22,940 nucleotides of DNA, from positions 1 through 22,940 of the forward strand of contig JBNGIS010020013.1 of the NCBI GenBank assembly GCA_049999725.1. The letters run 5' to 3'. The notes under the pieces are model-generated. The model was not told the DNA's origin. It ran no database searches and saw nothing but the letters and a program-made list of their open reading frames with translations. A program made the position numbers and the translations under genes. Of this stretch, positions 9,967 through 18,984 are shown piece by piece; position 1 is the first letter of the stretch, and each line of letters opens with the position of its first letter. Source of the DNA: Haplomitrium mnioides (Eukaryota > Marchantiophyta > Haplomitriopsida > Calobryales).

Positions 9967-12190
9967 ACTTATTTTTCTCTGGTGTTTGTTTGTAAACGTT
10001 CACTTATTAGTTTAATTTAGCTATTAACTTGTTAAAGACACCTTTCTAAAGTATTTCTTTCAATGTTTGTGTTATGAGATAATGTTAAAAATTGTGCTTT
10101 TTGTTGGCATTGTTTGGTGAAGTCACTAAATTGTTGTGTTAAAATATTTTTATTTTTTTAGTATGGGTAGATTAATTTTCCCAAATCAAACAAGTGAGAA
10201 GTATGAGCATCCGCACATGTGCTCATATCAATGTCTGCTATATGTTGGCATTATATAAGACAATGTTGTACCATTTGCAAAATAATACATTCATTGGCAT
10301 GTTGTAAAAGTCAATCTCAAGCATCTCCTCCATAAAGCCAAACTATAGAAGCTTGTTTCAATGATGCATAAACTTAAAGCACTTGAGCATGATGTCTGCA
10401 CCATCTTTGCTAAAACTTCACCATAGAGCTCCAACAATTGCTCAAATATAACCAAATGCAAAAGTAGTGATCAAAGTGGTTGTTATTTTTTTTTCATTAT
10501 GCAGCAATCTTGTGCTTTTTCTGAAAAAATTAATATAAAAGAAGTTATTGACAATGAAGCAATTTTCTTCTCTCCATTTTGCCTTACCACCACATCAAAC
10601 AAGGAAGCATTGAAAAAAATGTGTGAAGTTGTGACAATTGGCGAAAGATCTCAATGAGCTTCTAAATAAGATTGTGTGTTTACTTTGATGATTTCAAGAA
10701 AAAATCTACTTTGTGAAATCACTAAGGCCTATATACAATAAGAAGCTTGTAAGATAAAGAATTTTATGAGGGTGACAATCTTTATGTTCTTAAAGAGCAT
10801 AAGATAACAGAAAGTTTGTTTGTTGTTGTTAATCATGGTAAGAGGATTTTTATGGACTTATATATGTATGTGGATTGAGTTAGTTGTTGTTTGGAAAATT
10901 TGTCAAAACAAAAGGGCACTAACATCACAAAGAAAGATTTGATTGTCTAAATGTGAAATATATGTTCAATTATTTGCTATTTTTCTATACCATTTTATGT
11001 GGAAAACCGTTCTAGAAAAGAAAATCAAGAAAAAACATCATGGTCACAAGAATAAATGATCCAAACATTGTCGATTGTGTTTGTCTGGTTTATAAAACTA
11101 GAGGATTCAAAAGTTTACTGTCATTTTGAATGGTGCATTGAACTATGGCTTCACCTACCAATACACAACAAATTCTACAAAGTCTACTAAATATAAATAT
11201 TCAATTCAAAATATCATTGAATTACTCAACTCTTTACTCAAAATAATCTCACACAAAATACTCTTGATGTCACCTTTCTAGCTCTTATCAACTCCTCACT
11301 TTCTGGAAAATCCCTCATCATGTGCTTTTACTCCAATAGCTCCTCCAAGAGATTTTTTGAACGCTTCTCTAACACTTAACTCGCAATTAAGACAAATCTA
11401 CATTGTCCTCTTCTCTTACTTTTTATATACTAACCTAGATGGTTAAAAGAATGAAAATAAACCTTCTTTTACTTACATTAAGAATCAATGGTGATTATCT
11501 TTTCAAAATATTAAATCCAAAAAAAAAACTCCAAAAATATCTCCACTATTTGGTTTCTTCTTCAAGAAGACTTTTCTTATTTGGATCTCTTCTTGTCATA
11601 GAATCTCAAAATTTGATTCGATTCTCTTACACCTTGTAATTGTCTCAAAAAAAAAATCTTAAGATGATACTACTAGATTACTTCATAGAAAAAAGTCAAA
11701 GAACAACTTAACTTTTCTTGACTTTTCTCCTCTTTCATCTGTTCTAGAATAATCTTTATTAAACCATCAATAATATTAAAATTTCATATACTATATCTTA
11801 TTGAAAAGCTTGTAAAAAAAACCTTGTACTTATATAGTATCAATTTTATTTTCTATTCATTAGATACTCTTTGTTTTAATTTTTCTACAATGCACTATTG
11901 AAACGTTGATCATCTATAACTTATGCATTAGAGGAAATTTTTCACTTCTTTGAATTGTCACTAGTAACTCTAGTAACATTTTATACGTATGTAAAATGTG
12001 AGCTTCTAATTAATCCTAATAAATACAAAATTACTTCTATTCTAAGTTTCCACTTATGGTTTTAAGAACTTCACTATACTTCAACACAACACCTCAAATT
12101 ATATAATGGAGGTCTAGAAATTTCATTTTTCTCTCATAGCCATCTGATGCTTTCACATTTCATGTTTAGTTTGAATTCTATGTTGAGTAT
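9967..12190. other. No recognisable gene
   Basis: AT-rich, stop-dense on both strands. Short plus-strand pieces look slightly protein-like, for example around 10770-10860 and from the ATG at 11144 (34 codons), but none carries a motif I can name. The 11439-11639 plus-strand frame is Lys/Leu-rich and unconvincing. I see no LTR ends, hairpins or RNA genes. Confidence 0.45.
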
Positions 12191-12191
12191 T

Positions 12192-12329
12192 TTGTTCCAT
12201 CTTGGTGTGTCTCTTCTACATTTGTAAGTTATGTGCATTCTTTCTAAGTCAATTTTCTTTTTGTTCCATCTTGGTGTGTCTCTTCTACATTTGTAAGTTA
12301 TGTGCATTCTTTTTAAGTCATTTTTCCTT
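12192..12329. repeat. Two-copy tandem repeat, 69-bp unit
   Basis: The block starting TTGTTCCATCTTGGTGTGTC at 12192 recurs at 12261 with only a few changes at the 3' end of the unit. The period of 69 is a multiple of three, so a minus-strand frame through it repeats a 23-residue block. That frame has no recognised domain, so I treat this as a DNA-level duplication. Confidence 0.85.
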
Positions 12330-12824
12330 GGAGTAACTGGGAGCATAAAGAAGCCTAATCCCAAATGAAGGTTCCTCCTTAAGTAATAGTGGATAGCTTG
12401 ATATGGTTTAGCCTTTCCATGAAAAAATAGATTGTACTTGCAACTCTATTACTTTGGTAGTGGTTGTCATTGGACTATTGCTTAGGCATTGTTATATAAA
12501 GCTTTTATAAAATAACACTAGGTTTTGTCCCATTGTGAATGTCATATATCACAAAAATTGGAAAAATAGAGTGACCTCACTAATACTCCTTGTTGGTATC
12601 TCAATATCATCTTGTCTTTCTCACCCAAACCAACAACATACCAAAGTGGAAGAAACCAATTATTGATTACTCAGACACCAAATCTCGACTAGCTAAGAGA
12701 CCAAATACCAATCTCCAAATGACCAACACCGAACATTGATTAGTATAATCTCCAATAGACTCAAAGACTAAACTCCAATCACCAAAAAAACTGACACTAT
12801 TTTTCATATGGATAGTTTGATTGT
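12330..12824. other. No recognisable gene; left flank of the second element
   Basis: No motif is visible. The interval 12660-12790 has several near-repeats of ACCAAATC/ACTCCAATC-like words (on the minus strand GATTTGGT, GATTGGTATTTGGT), giving a weakly periodic look. Part of it may belong to the element's LTR, whose outer end I cannot place. Confidence 0.4.
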
Positions 12825-12951
12825 TGTCGTGCGCATACACATTGCTTACACAACTACATTGTCCACACACATTCCATGACATCTACCGACATACAACAGA
12901 GAATGATACACAATTGAGTCTCATGCACATACAATGCATGACACTCTACAA
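12825..12951 (-). repeat. Second copy of the LTR-terminal 127-bp repeat
   Basis: This block matches 13218-13344 at about 93 percent (I count about nine differences), offset by 393 bases. On the minus strand it begins TGTAGAGTGTCATGC, parallel to the TGTAAGGTCTCATGC that opens the LTR. It is either a truncated second LTR or a duplication inside a longer LTR. Confidence 0.85.
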
Positions 12952-13140
12952 TACTTTTCTTGGAGTGATACCTTCTCGAAGAAATTCCCAAAAGTATGTA
13001 TTGATCTTCCGATATCAGAACCAGTGCACCTTTGCTCACAAGGAATCCACGCTTCTCCAAGAGCTGCAGCACCTCAGCTCTCCTCTTGGTTCATACAACT
13101 GAAGACATCGAAAGATAACCTTTCAATAAGAGTACATGGC

Positions 13141-13148
13141 CTTATATA
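13141..13148 (-). promoter_or_regulatory. TATA box in the LTR of the second element
   Basis: The minus strand reads TATATAAG inside AGTATATAAGG, about 200 bases into the LTR. Position and strand fit the U3 core promoter. Confidence 0.6.
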
Positions 13149-13217
13149 CTAAGGCACAAAAAGATAAAAAACTCAAAATGTCTAAAAATAGAAAACTACA
13201 TGGAATGTTGTGACAGC

Positions 13218-13344
13218 TGTCATGCGCATACACATCGCTTACAAAACTACATTGTCCACACACATTCTATGACATCTACCGACATACAACAGAGAATGAT
13301 ACGCAATTGAGTCTCATGCGCATACAATGCATGAGACCTTACAA
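13218..13344 (-). repeat. LTR-terminal 127-bp repeat, copy next to the polypurine tract
   Basis: It pairs with 12825-12951 as a direct repeat with a 393-base period. It contains the LTR start and a 9-bp inverted repeat. Confidence 0.85.
13311..13337. repeat. Inverted repeat near the LTR terminus
   Basis: The arms GTCTCATGC (13311-13319) and GCATGAGAC (13329-13337) are perfect reverse complements around a 9-base spacer. The same structure with one mismatch is present in the second copy (12918-12944). It lies 7-33 bases inside the LTR start and could be a protein-binding site or RNA hairpin. Confidence 0.7.
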
Positions 13345-13358
13345 TCGTCCCCCTAGTT
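13345..13358 (-). other. Polypurine tract of the second element
   Basis: The minus strand reads AACTAGGGGGACGA directly before the TGTAAGG LTR start. G-rich tracts of this form abut the 3' LTR in many plant gypsy elements. Confidence 0.65.
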
Positions 13359-13488
13359 GGTGGTCAGGTCCCCTAACACTAGCTAGCCATCTATCTCCTA
13401 GAAAATTAATATACACCTATTGATGCAAAGACTAGGAGGTCGGGTGCAATGGAGCCCCATCGTTCACCTCTCATAATCTATACCAACC

Positions 13489-13722
13489 CTAGAACTCTAT
13501 GGAAGCTAGTTGTTCTATGAATAGTGAGGGAAAAACCATAATCCGCCAGGAATAGTAACTAATGGAGACGAAACATGACATATGCCATCCTCTAGAAAAT
13601 CTGCCACAAATCAACATAGTGGCATCTCCCTTAGAAGAACCACACAACATACACTTCAAACCTACAGAAACTTGTGCCACGCTGGGATCCATAGTGCCAT
13701 CAATGTTTGGAAGGTGACAAGG
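13489..13722 (-). pseudogene. PHD-type zinc finger at the C-terminal end of the integrase polyprotein, degenerate
   Basis: After the integrase C-terminal domain the reading changes frame and continues through APCHLPNIDG to KCMLCGSS, then ATMLICGRF and SRGWHMSCF. The ligand spacing is C-x2-C-x11-C-x2-F-x4-H-x2-C (13653 to 13573), which matches the C4HC3 PHD pattern, including the Trp-His pair. The fourth Cys is Phe. The final FCPxC-like pair is reduced to VFPSL near 13534-13520, so three of eight ligands are gone in this copy. PHD fingers read histone H3 tails. In this place it would replace the chromodomain used by chromoviruses for target choice; that role is inference. The stop is TAG at 13489. 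A RING or other treble-clef finger is less likely given the GWHM motif. Confidence 0.72.
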
Positions 13723-14795
13723 TGCAATTGCGCATATGATCCTTCCAAACCATGCCATCACGTCTCTCTAGCTGCAAAACTCTCGAAGGCAGTACCTCAC
13801 GTACTCACAGAATCCGTCGCCTAGCAGTGACATCAAGTGTCGTGGGTGCTGTCTGCTGCAAATAAACATAATCACCAGGATGAAACCTCCGAATCCTAGT
13901 GCGATATCTAGCTCCACATATGGTAGCATATCGTAAAGTATCACAATGTTGAGCAATGGCAAGGTTGTCGAATGCCATGGGCATGACTTTCTTGAACACC
14001 CAGGCTCTATCTGAACACACCTGCACCCAAACATCTAGATCATCTAGATCCACAACCATTGTAACATCACATCAAAGAGAGGAGAGTAAATGAGGTTCCC
14101 TCCCATATAACAGGAAATATGGTGAAAAAGATACCAAGGATGTCTACTTACTAAATCTGTAGCCCATTGCAAGCCACTATAACTGGAGATCCCAATCCCC
14201 ATGGTGACCAACTTGCAAGCCATACTTGCGCAATGCTCTTTTCACCGTCTGAACTACTCGTTCAACCAACCCATCTGCCTTAGGATGATCCCTAGACGTA
14301 GTACGATGATCAATGAGAGCTTGCTTACACAAAACTTCAAACTCACCTCGAAATTTTGTACCCTGATCTGTTAACACTTCAGCAGGTGCCCCAAAATGAC
14401 TGAGAACTCGGTCCAACAAAGTGACAGTAACTCCTCCACTGGTCTTATCTGGCAAGGCTACCAACTCAATCCACTTGGAGAAATACTCCACCATTACCAA
14501 CACATATCGATTGAGCCGCTGGGTCAAAGGCAAGGGACCTGCAAAATCCAAACTCCAACGATATCCCAAACCCATGATCGATAGTGGCTGCAATTGAGGA
14601 GTGGGAGCGATGCTCAAACTCAATCACACACCACACACTTACACATCAATGTTCATGCCCCTCCACCAATACTATGTCTGCAAATAAACTATAGGTGTGC
14701 TTCACTCCAAAATGTCCCAACTCCTCGTCGGCATGACGTACCAGTGCAAGACGCTGCATCAGCTTAAGCACAACACATACCTTTCCATCCATCTA
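13723..14795 (-). pseudogene. Integrase of the second element
   Basis: The zinc-binding domain is split over two frames: RHADEELGHFGVKHTYSL (about 14738-14685) supplies the two His, and a CVVC pair near 14635-14622 in the next frame supplies the Cys. The catalytic core is open from 14623 to 14177, with Asp in WSLDFAGP (14548), Asp in LTDQGTKF (14368) and Glu in LVERVVQT (14263). The last two are 34 residues apart, the D,D,E geometry of retroviral-type integrases. Further down come SPYFLLYGREP (about 14120) and a C-terminal domain with RRFHPGDYVYLQ (about 13890-13855) and VLQLERRDGMVWKDHM, ending near 13723. Stops at 14177, around 14130 and at 13805 break it. The enzyme would insert the cDNA into the host genome; all three catalytic residues persist. 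Confidence 0.87.
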
Positions 14796-14962
14796 GACAC
14801 GCAAAATCTGAGCCCCTTCCCATCGAAACCTCTTGGCTTGTTGCTGGACTCTATCTCTCTCCTTTGCATCAAGCTTGTCCACTCAGAAAACTTGTGCGTA
14901 GATACTCTAGCACATGCCCATCATTGTGAACATCTTGATCCAAGTTAGAATCCTCAACTCTA

Positions 14963-15462
14963 TCACCTTGTTGAGGTCTCAACAACCACTTTATCAGCAA
15001 GGTTAGCCACCAATCTACTCCAAGCTAGCATCCAAGAAAGAAAGGCAGATGCATGCCAACCCGACACCATCTCCTCATGCCAACGCGCACCAGTCTCATC
15101 ATGTTGGCTTGTGGATGGATTGCAGCTCAATCCATCTGCATCCAAGTTGGTCGTACTAGGTCTATGAACCCCTTGGAAGTCGTACTTCTGCAACAACAAT
15201 GCCCACCTGGCAAGCTTGCTTGTGAGTTTATCAGATTCCATCAACCATTTGAGGGGTTGATGATCTGTAACCAAAGTGAAGAGAGTACCAAACAAGTAAC
15301 AACGAAAGTGTGCAGCGGCCCACATTGTTGCCAAACACTCTCCCTCATAGGAACTATACTTAGCCTCGGCCGAATTATTTGATCTACTCGCAAAGGCTAC
15401 CACGAACTCTTCTCCCTTCTCATCCTTCTGGGTTAGCACCCAGCCCTGCGCTACTTCAATCT
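14963..15462 (-). pseudogene. RNase H of the second element
   Basis: The domain starts with QLHTD (Asp at 15459-15461) in the RT frame. It then changes frame after SSAGLG and continues as GWVLTQKDEKG in the frame that is open from 15490 to 14963. Family landmarks are YSSYEGECLA (catalytic Glu near 15340), LVTDHQPLKWLM (Asp near 15265) and LDADGLS (Asp near 15135). All four acidic positions of a Ty3/gypsy RNase H can be found. The enzyme removes the RNA strand during reverse transcription. A TGA follows the first Asp (15456). Confidence 0.87.
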
Positions 15463-15563
15463 GTATGAAGTTGAAACGGTCTCCTTGCAAGCGGTCGCCT
15501 CAAAATAGGTGCAGAAGTCATTCTACCTTTCAACTCCTGAAAGGCTCTCTCCTGATCTTTGCC

Positions 15564-16577
15564 TCAAATCCATTCTTGATCCAGCTTGGTGAGCATGGTC
15601 AAGGGCTTAGCGATTTGGCTGAAACCCTTCACATATCTCCTGTAGTAACCAGCCAATCCCAAAAATGCACGGACTTTACTCACATAAGTGAGTTGTGGAA
15701 TCTCAACAATGGCACTCACCTTAGTTTGTTGCACACCCAATCCTCCTGGATATATAGTGTGTCCCAAATACTCAATCTAGTCCTAGAAAAATTTGCACTT
15801 GCCTAGATGCAGCTTCAACCCATGGTACCTGAGCGTGTCGAACACCACCTACAGATGCTTCCAATGCTCGTCCACATATGCCGAATAAACCAGAATATCA
15901 TCAATATAATACTTGACAAAGTCCAAACTTGCAAGAACTTTGTCCATCACCCTCTGGAATTCAGCTGGTACGTTCTTCAACCCAAATGGTAAGAACAACC
16001 ACTGATATAGCCGATCCTTGCCGTGTGCATCAATATCCCAAAATGCTATTTTGGTCTTGTCCTCTTGCCTCAATGGCAATTGATGGTACCCTGCCCTCAA
16101 ATCCAACGAGTTAAAGATCTTAGCATGCCCAACTGCATCAAATATCTCCTTAGGTGTAGGCATAGCATACCTGTCAGACTTGGTCTGCTGATTGATAGGA
16201 CAATAATCACCACACATCCTCCTATCAGTGTAATTCCCATGCACATCCTTCTTGACTGGCATCACTGTGGCAGATGCATATTCTCCAAATAACATCTCCA
16301 CCAAGCCAGCCTCCAACAAATCTTGTGTCCTAGTTTGAATCAACCCTCTCTCCACCACACTATAACGGTATGGACGTTGAAAAATAGGCGCATCACTAGC
16401 CAACTCAATACAGATGTCTGGTCCTCTTAAGATCCCCAGATCCTTCATGCTAAAAGCAAAACAATGTGAATAACCATGCAAGAACTTATGTACCTCTGCA
16501 CTATAACCTCTTGTCGATTGCGGTCCAACTAGTGGCACCCATTTTTCCACAAGAGTCAAGTGATCTTCTTGCTTCAC
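15564..16577 (-). pseudogene. Reverse transcriptase of the second element
   Basis: The longest open stretch in the window (16577-15849, 242 codons) covers palm and fingers: DLLEAGLVE, FNSLDLRAGYHQLPLR with the first catalytic Asp, LFLPFGLKNVPAEFQRVM, and the YYIDDILVYS box with Asp-Asp at 15902-15897. The connection segment IEYLGHTIYPGG and RAFLGLAGYYRRYVKGF follows at 15767-15564 in the same frame after stops at 15849 and about 15777. The RT core therefore keeps its full catalytic triad. It is in the same frame as the methyltransferase upstream, separated by a linker of about 95 codons containing stops at 16674 (TAG) and 16605 (TAA). Confidence 0.92.
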
Positions 16578-16864
16578 ATCTGGCTTTGCTGAAACTTGAT
16601 TGGCTTAAATGTCATGTGGTGGAGTCAGACCTGAATCGTGAATCGTTGAACTATCACTCCCTTGGGCTGAAATCTAATCGTCAGAAAAATGACTTGTTGC
16701 AACTTCAGATGTGTGTATCAACCCTAACATGGCCTTTGTGGTGCCTGATACTACGCCTCCATCAATAGCCTTGATTGTCCCAAAAGGCTGCATGCTGACT
16801 AATAGTGAGTTGGTCATCCCAAAAGATCGCATCCGGCACTGCTCAACTACCCCCAAACTCACAA

Positions 16865-17812
16865 TCCATGTAAGACAATTCAAATCCATGGCTTGCCCTA
16901 GCACATGGCGTCGCTCAATCTCGACAACAAATGCAACAACAGTGGTACCAGTGGAGAAACCAATTGCCCTCTCTCTCTCATTGGCATTGGGTTCCACTAG
17001 CTTCTGCAAGGTTGCATCCCAAATAAGACCAGGGCCTCCCACTTGAAATGCATAAGACCCAGGATGACTCACCAGTGTGGGCAATGCTCCACGAGGTTGA
17101 CCTACCACGTTGACTAACGCCAATGGTGGGTAGTCAACATAAAGTACCCTCTGAGCGTGACGTCCCACATCCAAAATATCATCCACAATGGCGCTTGGTG
17201 ATCTTGTAATCATGTTATAAGCTCTCTTGAGCACCTCAGTAGGCAACAGGTCAGTCCACCACAATCATGGCTGGTGTGCTTGTGACCTTGCTTTTGCGGC
17301 ATCCAACAATACGGCAGGTCCAATCCAAGAACGCACCTGATAAACACTCTCCACAAGGCGCTGGCAACTATCGCCCAATATAGGTGCATTCTCCAAGATA
17401 TACGTAGGAAGTGGTACCTAATGGAGTTGGAGATGGCGTAAAATCCTCAGCATCTCCCAAAACAATTTTGAGCGAGGGTCTTGCAACCTTTGGCCCAAAC
17501 CAGCCCTCGATTGGCCCTGACATGGCCATCATGCAATCAATAAATCAACAAGCTCCACTCTAGCGAAGTGGTCCGGCTCCAACAATAAAATATTGGCCAG
17601 CAATGCATGCAGATAGCTTCGCACTGCACTAACTGAAAGCAATTGTGGAAATTGCTCAACCATTAGTGCCACATGCCTCAAGGAGTTTCTGTGGACGATC
17701 TCACCCTTCTCCACATACAAATATCGCCGAACTAGAATCCCTGCTTGGAGCACAGTAGCTAACCATGTACTAATGCCTCCAAACAACTCCAACAAGCAAA
17801 TACCATCAACAA
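16865..17812 (-). pseudogene. Cytosine-5 DNA methyltransferase domain within pol
   Basis: About 316 codons in a single frame carry the C5-methyltransferase motifs in canonical order. Motif I is LLELFGGIST (17795-17766), the SAM-binding loop, with Ser where the family usually has Gly. Motif II is RRYLYVE with the acidic residue at 17711. Motif IV is WPCQGQ (17528-17511) with the catalytic Cys codon at 17522-17520, followed by LQDPRSKLFWE. Motif VI is YILENAP (17402-17382). A motif VIII-like AHQP-stop-LWWTDL lies near 17267, then ERERAIGFSTGTT (about 16979) and RRHVLGQAMDLNCLTW (16913-16866) as motif X. Three stops interrupt it: TGA 17529, TAG 17418, TGA 17265. The order rules out the rearranged DRM type and resembles DNMT3-like enzymes. 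No host methyltransferase regulatory domain is attached. The activity would be methylation of cytosine in DNA. Confidence 0.9.
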
Positions 17813-17945
17813 GATACTGCCATGAAATTGGCATAGTATCTAATGGTGAAAGATTTACAGGTCCAGGTGTGACAGAACCATCCAGTACAGGACCTAGCAC
17901 AAATGCATCCTGCTAAGCATCCTCAACCAACCAGGATGTCTGTAC

Positions 17946-18903
17946 CTACCACAACCTCTCATTGCTTCCACTTACACTAATCACCTCACTTGACGATGAT
18001 GATGCTGGCATCGCAACCTCTGAATATGCCTTCTTAGCAGAAGAAATGTCAGTTGCATGTGCATTCCCCTCTAGTAAGTCAGAGTAATCGGTCATAACCC
18101 CAGAAAATGCTGATAATGCCATAGACTTTGATATTGGACCCCCAACTGGTCCACTAAATCTAACAGGCAACCTGCTCAATCGTGCCTCTCCAGATCGCCA
18201 TCTAGGCCGATAGGACACTGACTCATCCCAAAAATCAATAGTGAACCCCATAGGATATAGTACACCCCACCAAAACATCATAAGACTCGGCGTTGGTAAG
18301 TATGGCCCAAGCGCTCACATATGAGCTATCTAAGGGATGATTAGCTTGCACTCTAAGCTCGATCTCTCCACGTGTAATATGCTGCGTGGGTGAAGGTCCT
18401 CCCAATGAAGTCTGAATAGGGAAAGGACAGATCTCCACATCTCCAAGCCTCAATCCCAACCCCTGCACAGTTGACTTGCCTAACATCAGCGGTTGTGCAC
18501 CTGTATCCAACAATACCCTGGCTAGCCTATACACCACATTTGAAGGACCGACAAGTTGGAAGATACCACTCCGATTGTCGATAGACACCACACTGGGTCT
18601 GAATCTTGTCCTCTCAAATGTTGGTTGGGCTGATAACTCCACTAGGAGTGCCGTAGCAGCATGCCATGTCTCACCTCCAAACGAGGCACCTACATCATCT
18701 GCTCTACTCACATGTCTCACTTCCATACTAGAAGTAGCACCTTGATTCTCCTCATATAGTGTGGCTGCCAACCTAAACACTTTAGCTGGTGTGACTCCTC
18801 CAGTCAACACATCCCTAGCTGAAAACAATGGTTTCTCGACCACTAGCTTGGCTATCTCTATAGTCAAAGACACACTCCCCTCCACATCAACTGATCTCTC
18901 CAT
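17946..18903 (-). pseudogene. Aspartic protease and protease-methyltransferase linker of the second element
   Basis: The open frame at 18903-18235 contains RVLLDTGAQPLML with the retropepsin Asp-Thr-Gly at 18507-18499, then EICPFPIQTSLGG and the C-terminal strand SYDVLVG near 18280. Just there the recognisable reading switches frame to GVLYPMGFTIDFW (from about 18260). It runs on through a Ser-rich linker (SSSSSEV) to stops at 17946 and 17913, before the methyltransferase in the same new frame. The protease would process the polyprotein and could free the methyltransferase. Whether the frame switch is a programmed frameshift or a mutation cannot be told from one copy. The gag frame upstream is continuous with the protease apart from stops (18985, 18982, 18916). 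Confidence 0.82.
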
Positions 18904-18984
18904 CTCCTTGGAAGCCTAAGTCAGACGCATGGACATGGTCCTTACCAAATCTGTCAACTCAAATGAATGTGGAAGTCTTGCCTA

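Larger units (their letters stand above)
12953..13343 (-). repeat. 3' LTR (5' part certain, outer end uncertain) of the methyltransferase-bearing element
   Basis: On the minus strand a G-rich polypurine tract is followed at 13343 by TGTAAGGTC, a normal TG LTR start. A TATA box lies about 200 bases in. I place the outer end provisionally at 12953, just before the second copy of the terminal repeat, but I see no clear CA end there and the LTR could be longer. No matching 5' LTR is present before the right edge of the window. Confidence 0.6.

Noticed and set aside
12134-12364. Minus-strand protein with two 23-residue repeats
   Set aside because: The repeat is fully explained by a 69-bp DNA duplication; the frame has no other support.
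12821-13152. Frames on both strands in the LTR-end region as genes
   Set aside because: They lie within the LTR and its 127-bp repeat, and no domain is visible.
16865-17812. Methyltransferase as a host gene fragment next to an element
   Set aside because: It shares the RT frame, lies between protease and RT, and has the same stop pattern as the rest of pol, so it belongs to the element.
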